This document shows positions 24,501-35,215 of a stretch of 64,000 bases of DNA, in pieces. Source of the DNA: Hyperoodon ampullatus (Eukaryota > Chordata > Mammalia > Artiodactyla > Ziphiidae). Numbering within the stretch: position 1 is the stretch's first letter; every line of letters begins with the position of its first letter. Location: positions 10,530,632 through 10,594,631 of the forward strand of contig OX457057.1 in assembly GCA_949752795.1 (NCBI GenBank). The letters run 5' to 3'. The notes beneath the pieces were generated by a model that was not told where the DNA came from, did not search any database, and was given only the letters and a program-made list of their open reading frames with translations. The translations under genes were made by a program, and so were the position numbers.

Positions 24501-25320
24501 TATTTAAAAAGATTAATATAATTGGTAATCCCCCAGCAAGGGTGATCAAGAAAAAAAGAAAAACTTAAAATATTAGCAGACTGAATCTAGTGCTATATAA
24601 AAAGGGTAATACATCCTGACCAAGTAAAGTTTATCTCATAAATGAAAAGTTGGTTTAGCATTTTAAAATCAATCAATGAATTTATTACATTATTAAAAAC
24701 TATAAGATTCTTTAAATAGATGGAGAAAAGACATTTTATAAGATTCAACATTCAATCATAATAAAGCTCTCAGCAAACTAGGACTAGAAGGCAAGTTCCT
24801 AATATTATAATGAACATCTACTTGAAACCAATAGCAGGAATCTGACTTAATGAGGAGATACTGAAAGTGTTCCCTTTGAGGGCAGGAATAAAACAAATAT
24901 ATCTACTGTCACCACTTCTATTAAATGTTCTACTGATAGTTTTAGCCAATGAAGTAAGGTAAGAAAAATAAATTAAATGGTTATAATTTGCAGACATAAT
25001 TGTATAAATAGATAATCCAAAAGAATCCACAGGTACTCTTATTAGAATTAATAAGTGAATTTAGCTGGCTTGCTGGATACAATTAAATATATAAAATTAA
25101 TTTTATTTTTACACACTGGAAACAAATTAAGATAAAAATTTAAAATTCCTTTAAAGTGTGGAAACAAATATAAGATAAAAATTTAAAATTCCTTTAAAGT
25201 GTGCCTTTAAAGTAGCATAAACTATTCAACACCTAGGAATAAATCTAACCAAAGATATTATAAGACATCTACATGGAAAACCATAAAACTTTATGGAGAA
25301 AATTGTAAAAAGAGGAAGTC
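21576..25320 (+). mobile_element. Decayed sense-strand L1
   Basis: ORF1 remnants are visible at 22,226-22,534 (DTVEKRISKLEDRWIE, coiled-coil end) and 22,740-22,946 (C-terminal region). Endonuclease remnants are at about 23,450-24,120 (KVDLIDTCRKL). Reverse transcriptase remnants are at about 24,600-25,080, where the start of the YADD/FADD region is too eroded to be functional. The 3' end of ORF2 is missing. Many stops and frameshifts show this copy is much older than the element at 14.1 kb. Confidence 0.85.
25118..25202. repeat. Tandem duplication of about 42 bp inside the old L1
   Basis: GGAAACAAATTAAGATAAAA... (25,118-25,159) is followed at once by a near-identical second unit (25,160-25,202). 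The units share the end CCTTTAAAGTGT. A third partial CCTTTAAAGT follows. Confidence 0.85.
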
Positions 25321-26284
25321 CTCAACTGTATTAAGTGATGTTGAGAGTTGAGTGAAATGTGGATTGTTAACCATTGGGTTTGACAATATGGAACTTGTGG
25401 TGACCTTGGGATGAACATTTTCAATGTAACAGGTTAGTTTCAGGGTAAAAGACTGATCCTCATACATTCAAAAGAGAATGGAAAGTGAGGATTTGGAGAG
25501 AACAGGAGTGAACAACTCTCAGAGCAGTTTTTCCATAAAAGAGAGTAGATAAATAGGACAGTGGCTGGAGGGGACATTGGGTCAAGGATGGTCTTTGCTG
25601 AGTTCTATTCTCTTCCTTTTTTTAAAATATAGGAGTGTGTCAGTATGTAGTAGAGAGGGAGTTGTAGATTAGATTCAAGGTTTCTTCCCCAGGGTCCTGG
25701 GCTCTGTGTGAGCTGGAAATGCAAGTAGGTGTCTAGTTCCATGTCTGAAAACATCTCATGATGTTGAAAAGCTTCTCTGAACACTGGTAGAGAAGTGAAG
25801 AGACTATTGTGCCCCAAGCACATGGAGTTCTCGTTTCAGCTCTGGCTCAACCCCAGTTTGCTGTTAAATAATCAAATCTCTAGTCCTGCCTAAGATCCTT
25901 CATTGACTCCCTATTTGTCCTGGAGATAAAGTCAAAACTGCCCGAGAATGGCTTACATGGTTCATGACTCTGTAGCCTCCACTCACCAATTTCTACTCCA
26001 CTCATACCATTCGGTGTTCCCTTCTGGCCTGCCTGGGGAAACCAACTGTCCTGGTTTCTTAGGACTGAGGGACTTCACAGGATGTGAGGCTTTCGGTTTT
26101 AAAATTCTGAAAGTCTCAGGCAAACCAGATGAGTTGCTTACCTTGCACTGTCTTCTCCCGTCACTCATGCCCAAATCCCTGAAAATCACTGACAATTTCC
26201 TGAATGTACTTTACTGTCTCCTGACTTTGCACAACTGTAATTCTCTTGGAATATCAGCCCCTGTCTTTTTTCTTGACTAAGTCT
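25321..26284. repeat. Unassigned sequence and L2-like fragment
   Basis: About 25,321-25,600 resembles an old dispersed repeat I cannot name. About 25,860-26,280 has the antisense L2-like pattern (CCTTCATTGACTCCCTATTT, GGAGATAAAGTCAAAACTGC). No gene is seen. Confidence 0.45.
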
Positions 26285-28146
26285 TCTTTTTCTCATTTAT
26301 TTATTGAATTATTGAGTTATAATTAACATACAAATTATATTAGTTTCAGGTGTAAGCAGTAATTTGGTATTTTTATATGTTATGAAGTCCATCACCATAT
26401 AAAGTTGTTACAATATTATTTATATTTTCTATGTGTACATTATTTTATAGCTAGAAATTTGTATCTCTTAGTCCCCTTCGCCTATTTCATCTGTTCCCTC
26501 CCCCCCCACCCCAGCAACCACCAATTTGTTCTCTGTATCTGTGAGACTGTTTCTGTTCTGTTTTCTTTTTTAGATTCCACATATAAATGAAATCCAGTGG
26601 TATTTATTTTTCTCTGTCTGACTACTTATTTTGCTTAGCGTAATACACTCCAGGACCATCCATATTAGTGCAAATGAGAAGATTTCATTCTTTTTATGGC
26701 TGAATAGTATCCCATTGCATATATACACCATATCTTCTTTATCTATTCATCTGTTGATGGACATGTAGGTTGCTTCCATATCTTCGTTATTGAAAATAGT
26801 GCTGCAATGATCATAGGGGTACAAATATCTTTTTGAATTAGTGTTTTTGTTTTCTTTGGATAAATACCCAGAAGTGAAATTGCTGGATTATATTGTAGGT
26901 CTAGTTTTAATTTCTTGAAGAATCTCTATAATACTTTCCATAGTGGCTGCACCAATTTACATTCCCACCAACCAGCCACGAGGGTTCTCTTTTCTCTACA
27001 TCCTCACCAACACTTGTTGCTTCTTGTCTTTTTGATAATAGCCATTCTAACAGGTATGAGGTGATATCTCAGTGTGGTTTTGACTTGTATTTTCCTAATG
27101 ATTAGTGATGTTGAGCAAATTTTTACATAACTTTTGGATCTCCGTATGTCTTATTTGGGAAAATGCCTATTCAGATCTTCTGCCCACTTTTTAATTGGAT
27201 TGTTTGGGTTTTTTTGCTATTGAGCTGTATGAGTTCTTTATATATTTTGGATATCAATCCCTTAGTGGGTGTATAGTTTGCAGATATAGTTTGTATCTTC
27301 TCCCACTTGGTATGTTGCCTTTTCATTTTGTTGGTGTTTTTTTCCCACTGTGAAAAAGCTTTCTAGTTTAATGTAGTCCCACTTGTTTATTTTGCTTTTG
27401 TTGCCCTTTCCTGAGGAGACATATCTAAAAAAGTATTGCTAAGACTGATGTCAAAGAGGTTACTGTTTTACAAGGTTACTTGTTTTCTTCAAGGAGTTTT
27501 ATGGTTTCAGGCCTTACATTTAAGTCTTTAATCCATTTTGAATTTAGTTTTGTATTTGGCATAAGAAAGTGGTCTAGTTTCATTCTTTTGCATATAGTTG
27601 TCTAATTTTCCCAACAGCATTTATTGAATGGACTGTCTTTTCCCTGCTGTGTATTCTTGCTTCCTTTGCCATTGATTAATTGACCATATGAACATAGGTT
27701 TATTTCTGGACTCTCTGTTTGATGGAAGTTCCATCTATGTGTCTATTTTAGTGTCAGTACCATATTGTTTTGATTACTTTAACTTTGTAGTATAATTTTA
27801 AGTCTGGGAGCATGATATCTCCAGCTTTGTTCCTTTTCAAGATTGCTTTGGCTATTCAGGGTCTTTCATGGTTCTGTACAAATTTTAGAATTATTTTTTG
27901 TAGTTCTGTGAAAAATGCCATTGGTATTTTGATAGGGATTTTTTTAAATCTGTAGATTGCTTTGGGTACAATGGACATTTTAACAATACAGATTATTTAA
28001 ATCCTTGAGCACGATGCATCTTTTCATTTATTTGTGTTGTTTTCTATTTCTTTCCCCAATGTCTTACAGTTTTCAGAGTATATGGTTAAATTTATACCTA
28101 GGTATTTTATTATTTTTGATGCAATTGTAAATGGGATTGTTTTCTT

Positions 28147-30040
28147 TTCTCTTTTTTTGTTTTACTCAAGATCTTTTTATTCCCCCTTTGCCATCTTTTC
28201 TGCAAACCCCTTGGGTTCAGACTGGAAGAAACTGCACATCCACCCTTCTAGATGTAGGCCAACCCTCGGGCTGCAGGGTAGAAGGCAAAGACCACCACCC
28301 GGACACCCCCTGGGGGGACCCACAGTGTAGCTGGAGAGAACAGCCTGGGAAGGCTTCCTGGGGGAGGTGAACAGAGGTGGTGGGAGGGAGAAGGCCTGCT
28401 GCTCTGAGAACCAGACCCCTGCATCTGGGATCCAAGCAGCTCTGCCAGGGAATTTGTGGGCCTATGGGCACTTCAGGGATGACAGGAAAGAGGCCCTTGA
28501 GTCTCAGAGGACTCCACATGGCCCCTCTGCCCACCGGCTCAAGAGAATGTTGTAGAACACAGACATGGCTTCTGGGCCACCCTACTCACTCCGGGGACTG
28601 GGGGGCATGGCCAGTGGGAGGGGCATCACAGAGGGGCTGGGGGCCTCCCGGTCAGCATCAGGATCTGGGTGCCCACTGGCCGGCACAGTGGCCAACTCCA
28701 GTGCCCAGAATAATCTGAGAAGGGGCTTCGTGGTGGGGTGGTTTCATCTCAGAGGCCATCCAGGGCTTGCCGGACAGGGGCATCCAGGGAGGCGGCCATG
28801 TGGATGGAGACACCAAGGGCACCGATGCTGGTTTCCCAGCAGTCAAATCCACAGCTGGTCAGCGCCTGCTTCATGGCCTCCACCTCTGGCCGCTCCAGAT
28901 CTGGCCTGAGAAGCGTGATGCCACAGCCCCCGCCACCTGCACCAGTGAGCTTGCTGTGCAGTCCGTGGGCCATGGTCACCTGGCACAGCCGGTCCAGTGA
29001 GGCATGGCCCACACCGAGGGCATTCAGATGGTGCTGGTTCATGTCTATGAGCTTCTCCAGCACGAGGTAGTGCTCTGGGGCCGGGGCCATCTCCCCTAGC
29101 ACCCGCTCGCACTCCAGGGAAATGGCATCTATGGAGGTCAGGAGGGGGGCCACAATCTCTGGGAACTTCAGCAGCCTGCTCCTGACGCCGGCCACCAGGG
29201 CCTTGGTGCTGCGAGGGACTCTGGTGTTGATTAGCAGGATCTTTAGATCTGTTGGCCTCTTTAAGGATGAAATCTTCCCTTGCTGGTATTGGAGTGCTCC
29301 TCCCCAGGTACTGACAGCGTTGTCCACTCTGGAGGGGTTCCCGTGAACCACTCTCCCCCCCGGAAGGCCCACTTGTTAATTAGTTCCAATTTCTCCTCGG
29401 TCCACCTGCTGGCGGCCTCGCCATCCTTCAGTGGGTTTGGGATCTCCTTGCACGCAGTCAGGAGGGCAGCCACCAAACACATGGAGTAGGTGGCACTGGA
29501 GCTGAGGCTGGCCCCGGTGGGCAGCTCCGACCACACGGTGACATCCAGGCTGGGCAGGGCTCTCTGACTCTGGCAGATGGACAGGTACAAGTAAAGGAAG
29601 GACAGCACAGCCAGGTGCTCGTTGTCAGCACAGTCCTCGGGGAAGCCCACTACCTCCTTCAGCTTCTCCACTTGCTCCAGGGTGAGTGCTGTGATGTCAC
29701 CTTGCTTCAGAAAGCTGGTGTCCAGCATCAGAAGCTTGGCCACATCCCAGGCCCGCTTGATGCCAATGTTGGGTAAGTTGAGGCCCACTTTCCCATTTCT
29801 GTGGGGCTGAAACTGGAGGAATGTTCTCAAGTTCAAGGCCACAGCCAGTGCTACCTTGCCATGGACCATGGCATGCTCTCCATGAAGGATGACTTTCCCT
29901 GGAGCAGACACTAGCAGGACTTCTGACAGCATGGCTCCTGGGAGTCCTGTCGCCACAGGCCCTCTGCTCCCGAGCCCGAGCCTGAGCCACTCCAGGACTC
30001 CATCCCCAAGCTCGTGGGCAGCGGTGGGGAAGACTGGGGG
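28147..30040 (-). mobile_element. Processed MVK mRNA retrocopy (whole insert)
   Basis: The insert is an intronless, 1.9-kb cDNA of mevalonate kinase mRNA on the minus strand. It comprises about 108 bp of 5' UTR (29,933-30,040), the coding region and about 580 bp of 3' UTR. An AATAAA signal lies at 28,176-28,181 and a decayed A tail (T-rich on plus) at about 28,147-28,164. The 9-bp duplications TGTTTTCTT lie at 28,138-28,146 and 30,041-30,049. Read on the minus strand the target is TT/AAGAAAACA, a reasonable L1 endonuclease site. The surrounding L1 sequence joins cleanly once the insert is removed. Confidence 0.95.
28749..29932 (-). pseudogene. MVK: Mevalonate kinase processed pseudogene
   Basis: The parent enzyme phosphorylates mevalonate in the cholesterol/isoprenoid pathway. 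The copy starts at ATG 29,932 with the GHMP-kinase N-terminal motif [13 protein letters not shown] and ends at the natural stop at 28,749 after QALDGL. It reads through without introns, whereas MVK has many. One frameshift separates the N-terminal half (to about FRGG) from the C-terminal half ([17 protein letters not shown] onwards). It is probably a single-base loss at or near the C-run at 29,355-29,361. The ATP-loop motif reads [10 protein letters not shown], having lost glycines of the family's PxGxGLGSSA. The C-terminal [11 protein letters not shown] motif is kept. The total of 1184 bp is 7 bp less than a 396-codon ORF, which fits one frameshift plus two lost codons (from my memory of the family). 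It should not make active enzyme. Confidence 0.95.
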
Positions 30041-30814
30041 TGTTTTCTTAATTTCTCTTTCTGATAGTTCATTTTTTTTGGTGAAACCTTTGGTGTTTTC
30101 TATATGTAGTATCACATCTTCTGCAAATAGTGACAGTTTTACTTCTTCTTTTCCAATTTGTATGCCTTTTATTTCTTTTTCATACCTAATTGCTGTGGCT
30201 AGGACTTCCAATACTAGGTTTACTAAAAGTGGTGAGAGTGGGTATCCTTGTCTTCTTGTTCCTGATCTTAGAGGAAAAGCTTTCAGCTTTTCAGCATTGA
30301 CTATTATATTAGTTGTGGGTTTGTCATATATGGCCTTTATTAGGTTCAGTTCTGTTTCCTATACACCTGCTTGTTGAGAGTTTTTTTAATCATAAATGGA
30401 TGTTGAAACTTGTCAAATCCCTTTTCTGCATCTATTGGGATGCTCATATAATGGTTATCCTTTGTTTTGTTAATGTGGTGTATCACATTGATTTATTTAT
30501 GGATGTCAAAACATTCTTACATCCCTTGAATGAATCCCACTTGATCATGATGTATGATCCTTTTAATGTATTGTTGAATTTGGTTTGCAAGTATTTTGAT
30601 GAGAATTTTTGCATCTATATTCATCAGGGACATTGACCTATAATTTTCTTTTTTTTTTTTCTTCATACTATTGTGGTAGGAAGAGGTGCTTGAGATTTCA
30701 GTCTGCTTAAATTTATGGTGACTTGTTTTGTGGCCTATCATGTGATCTATTCCGGAGAATGTTCCATGTGCATTTGAAAAGAACATGTATTCTGCAGCTT
30801 TTAAATGGAATGTT

Positions 30815-30941
30815 TTATTTATATATATATTATATATATATAAAATATATAAATATTTTAAATATTTATATAATTATATATATAAATATATTTTATATTT
30901 ATATAATTATATATAAATAATTATATATATATAAATATATA

Positions 30942-30983
<42 letters not shown>

Positions 30984-31003
30984 AGAGAGAGAGAGAGAGA
31001 GAG
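30815..31003. repeat. AT-rich (TA)n and (GA)n microsatellite
   Basis: About 165 bases of TATATA/AATAT sequence end in ATGGAGAGAGAGAGAGAGAG. The expansion sits inside the minus-strand L1 and has no coding content. Confidence 0.9.
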
Positions 31004-31215
31004 TCCATCTAATATAATGTGTTGTTTAAGGCCAGCATTTGCTTATTAATTTTCTGTCTGGATAATGTATCCATTGATGTAAGTGGAGTATTAAAGTCCC
31101 CTACTATTATTGTGTTATCAATTTCTCCCTTTATTTCTGATAATATTTACTTTTTATATCTAGGTGCTCCTATGTAGAGTGCATATTTCTCTGCCCTCTC
31201 ATTTTGTTTGACCTT

Positions 31216-32640
31216 CATTTTGTGTTTCTATAAATTAGGCAAAAAAGCTACTCTCCTGGTCTTGAAGGAGTGGCCTTGTATGGAAGTGTCCCCTGTATAG
31301 ACTGCTTGTAACTGGTGGCTTTGACATGTGTCTGGGGCTGAAATGGGCCTGTGCCAGGGGAAGTCCCTTAGGGGCAGTGTGCCTGAGGCCACTTTGGCAG
31401 AAGGCTGGAGCTGGAGTGGGTGTGGGCCAGGGGAAGTCCTGGAAGGACTCAAGCAATGGTGCTCACCGGTACCTCCTATCCTGGAGAAGGCTCCTTGCCC
31501 ATTTGGCAGAAGCTCTAAGGTTAGTAAATGGATTTATTTCCCCTCTAGTCTAGGTGCCCTTTAAACTGTTGTTTTCTCACTGTGTCCCAGTGTGGGTGAG
31601 TCTGAGTTCAGCTCCTCAGCAATATCCCTCCTTACCATAGGTCACTGAGTCAGGAGTGGGGTTCCTGTGGATACCATGTCTCTGTCTTTCCTACACATTT
31701 CTATGTGGTCCTTCTACAGGCAGTAGCTATTCAGTCAGTCCTCAGGTTTTCTTCTGGAGGAATTGCTCTACATTTAGGTGTAGATTCAGTGTGTCCGTTG
31801 GAGGAGGTGAGCTCAGGGTTTCCTATACTACCGTCTCAGACCCTTCCTGTGTCTCTTCTCTCTTAAAACTCTTTCTAAAGGCCACTTTTTCCAAGAAAGG
31901 CGTCCCTGTCCTCCCCCTGCCCCTATTCTGGTTTGGGTCTCCACTTGTATCCATAGCATTCTGGCTTACACTTATCATAATTTTTATCAAACTGAATTGA
32001 TAACATTTTTATCTCTCTGTTAGATTGCAAGCTCCATGAGTATAGGAGCTATGACTTTTAGCTAATTTTGGTATCCTTAATGCTTAGCATGGTACCTAGC
32101 TTGTGATGACTAATAAATGCTTGTTGACTATAAGAATGTATAAACAGGTATTATGATGGGTAGAAGAACCAAAAAACGTTACAGCTAGAAGAAGCCATGG
32201 AGCAGTAGTTCCCAACCAAAGTGCAGTCCTACAGTTCTTCTTGGATAAGTTGTCAGAATTGAATCCATCTGTGAAATGTATATATTTACTTCATAGGATA
32301 TTGTGAGGATAAAATGAATTAATAAGTGTGGAATTCTTAGGATAGCTTTTGGTACATTGGTACATTGGTAATAAACCATGTCAGAGCATAGTGATCAAAT
32401 TATGTGTTATTATCTCTCTGGTTCTGGGGATTGGCTAGTCTGGGCAAATCTGGCTTGGTATCTCTAAAGTGATTACAGTCAGATAGCAGCTGGAGCTGGG
32501 GTCCTCTTGAAGGATTCTTTACTCACATGTCTGGAGCCTGGGCTGAGAAGACTCCCATGACTGATGGTTGGAATAGCTGAGCTTATGGGGCATCTTTCTG
32601 TATATGTTGTATTTCCAGATGGTCTGTCTAGCATGGCAGC
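31216..32640. repeat. Unassigned sequence with L2-like antisense fragment
   Basis: About 31,840-32,125 has the antisense L2-like pattern (GATTGCAAGCTCCATGAGTA, AATGCTTAGCATGGTACCTAG, AATAAATGCTTGTTGAC). About 32,440-32,640 resembles the unassigned repeat near 9.2 kb. The rest is unrecognised. Confidence 0.45.
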
Positions 32641-32654
32641 TGCTGGGTAGTGTT

Positions 32655-32715
32655 TATATATATATATATAGTGCAAATATATATATATATATACATATAT
32701 AAAAATATATATATA

Positions 32716-32767
<52 letters not shown>

Positions 32768-32780
32768 TGTATATACACTT
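32655..32780. repeat. (TA)n microsatellite
   Basis: A run of about 125 bases of TATATA with short breaks (AGTGCAAA, ACATATATAAAA, TTTTATATA). It is long enough to be polymorphic and prone to assembly error. Confidence 0.92.
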
Positions 32781-34576
32781 AATACATAGCACCTGAAAGC
32801 TCCAAGAGTAGAGTTCCAAGAGAATCCATGGGAAGCTACCTGGCCTTTTTATGGCCTAGTCCAAGCATTTTCAACAGAGGTGATATTGTTTTCTGGGGTT
32901 GAAAGCTGATTCATGGAAAGGTGTGAAAAACATTATTTTTGTGTTAAAAAAAACACAGATATACATACAGTCCAAGAACTATATTTGTGGAATTAAAATA
33001 CTATGGAGTTGGAAATGCAAGTAGGAAAAAATGTCTAAAAAGGCTTTCTAGGGGAAAATAATGAATAAAAAGGTTGAGAAAGAGTGCCCTGGCCTTAAAA
33101 GTCCCATAGTGTCATGTTAGCTATACTCTATTGGTGTCAGCAGTCAGAAACCTGCCCAGATTCAAGGGGAGATCTCCATCTCTTAAGGGGAGGAATGTCA
33201 AAGGATTTGCTGCCCTATTTAAATCAGCCAGAGTAAACATTGTACATATTCCTTCAATTATGGATCTCTGTCAAATGCAAAGTTGTACTAAGCAGAACAG
33301 TGAGGAGAGGGAATCTGATGAAAGGCAGAGTGAACTTGAACCTGTGACAAAGCAAGAGGTCTTGTTTATAGGTTCACATGAGAATGCTCACCTCCCATGT
33401 ACGGAGAAGGAGGGAGTCAGGGCAGCTAAGAGTCTCCACTGCTAGCTCTGTGGTCCAGAGTGAGCCCACGTGAAAGGATACAGGAACTCTGGAGGCTTTT
33501 ACAGACACTGGGAGATGCTGTGACACATTGCATTTGTGACTCTGTCATCATTATTGCTGACCCAAATATCCCTGTCTTAAACATTGTTGGGTAGGACATT
33601 CTTATTTTACAAATCAGAAGAATGACCTTGAGAATGAAAGCAGCTTGGCTGTTGTCACACACAGAGGCAGAGAGCTGTCACCCTGCTTTGCTAGGTTCCC
33701 ACTTTAATGTGAATTCCCATGTCTTGGAGAATAATTAGAGGAATCATTAATAACTGATTGACCTCAGTTGTTACTGTGCAAAGACCCAAAGCCTAGAGGG
33801 ACTCCAGTGAACCAGGGCTGACTCCTGTTAGGGGAGAGAGCCTTGGGCTCTGCTTAGGTGACTGTGCATGTGCTTCCACTAAGGGCAGGCTGTTTTGGAT
33901 TGCCCATCTCATGGGTACCTTCTTTTCTTCTCTTGACACCTTGGTACACTCATTTATCTTTTCTCTCAGCCCTTACAAAACTCATGCCTTTTCATTTTTA
34001 TTTCAAAAGCAATGCATTTTCATTTTTGGACCCTTTCTTTCCTTTTCAAAATGTCAAGGGGAGTGTGGATCTAAGACATGGGGGCAGAAGATGGGGGTGG
34101 CAAGGAGAGGGAAGTTCTTATACTTATCAACTCAAGCTTGGTCCAACCTCAGTAAATTTTGGGAGTGATGGTAGAAATGACTTGCCCTGGGCTGCCTTTC
34201 TTTGGATTATATATCAGGTAGCCCAGTAAGCCTCAAGAAAATGGGCAATGGGCTGTTCTTTACTGAACTCATCAACAGAAATGGCAGTATTTCTCTCACA
34301 TGTCAAGGATGGAAGCATGTCAAAGCAGCTTGAGCATTAATAAATTCATCGTTTACCTAAGTAATTCCACTTCTTGAAATGTATTCTAAGAAAGGAATGA
34401 GAGAGGTGGATAAAGATAATTTTGCAAGGATGTTCATCCCAGTGTTGGAAGCAGTCTAACCTTTCAACAATTGAGAGTTTGTTACATAATTGTGGTGAAA
34501 ATATAAGAGGAAATACTAGGAAGGGATGGAGTCTGTCTTATTTTTATGCACAATGACCACCACAACGCATGGCATA
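32781..34576. other. Unassigned sequence with old repeat pieces
   Basis: An old repeat-like block lies at about 32,830-33,110 (TTGAAAGCTGATTCATGG type). An eroded antisense MIR lies at about 33,580-33,680. The frames at 33,131-33,445 and 33,858-34,229 have no recognisable domain. I see no gene. Confidence 0.35.
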
Positions 34577-35215
34577 TAATAAGCCTACAATAAACTTTTT
34601 TTGGGTAAAAGTCTCATTGAGATCTAATTCGTACACCATACAATTTACCTGTTTAAAGAATACAACAGTTTTTAGCATATTCATAGTTATAGTCAGTATC
34701 ACTTTTAGAACATTTTCCTCACTCCAGAATGAAACCCTACATCCATTAATAAGAGTTACTCCCCATTTCCCTTTAACTGCCAAGTTCTAGGCAACTAATC
34801 TGCTTTCTGTCTCTATAGATTTGCCTATCCTGGACATTTAATATAAGTGGGATGATTCAATATGTGATCCTTTGTGACTAGCTTCTTTCAGTTAGCATAA
34901 TGCGTTCAAGGTTCATCTGTGTGGTACCATAAATCAGTATTTCATTCCTTTTTATTGCCAAATAATATTGCATTGTTTCTGCTTTTTGGCTAATATGAAT
35001 GATGCTGCTATGAACATTCATGTACAAGTTTTTGTATGGGCATGTGTTTTTATTTCTCTTGGAATATATTTTTAGGAGTGGAATTCTTAGGTTATACGGT
35101 AACTCTGTTTCAATTTTCGAGAACTACCAAACTGTTTTCCAAAGTGGCTGGACCATTTTACATTCCCAGCAGCAATGTATGAGCGTTCCCAATTTCTCCA
35201 CATCCTTGCCATATG
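34577..35215 (-). mobile_element. Old L1 3' fragment (antisense)
   Basis: The plus strand reads like the antisense of an old L1M-type 3' UTR and ORF2 end (GAGATCTAATTCGTACACCA, CAAAGTGGCTGGACCATTTT, CTCCACATCCTTGCCA). It is strongly diverged with no open frame. Confidence 0.8.

Larger units (their letters stand above)
26285..31215 (-). mobile_element. Old minus-strand L1, split by MVK retrocopy
   Basis: From 26,285 to 28,146 the reverse complement of L1 3' UTR and the ORF2 C-terminal half is seen (antisense of the CWRGC-type region, TTCCCACCAACCAGCC). ORF2 reverse transcriptase sequence resumes at 30,041, and endonuclease-end sequence continues to about 31,215. The catalytic box reads FAED rather than FADD. 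The copy has further damage: an internal deletion at about 30,645-30,665 and an AT/GA microsatellite at about 30,815-31,003. It was present before the MVK insertion. Confidence 0.9.

Noticed and set aside
32655..32780. Regular repeats considered as a CRISPR-like array
   Set aside because: It is a TA microsatellite without unique spacers, in a vertebrate context.
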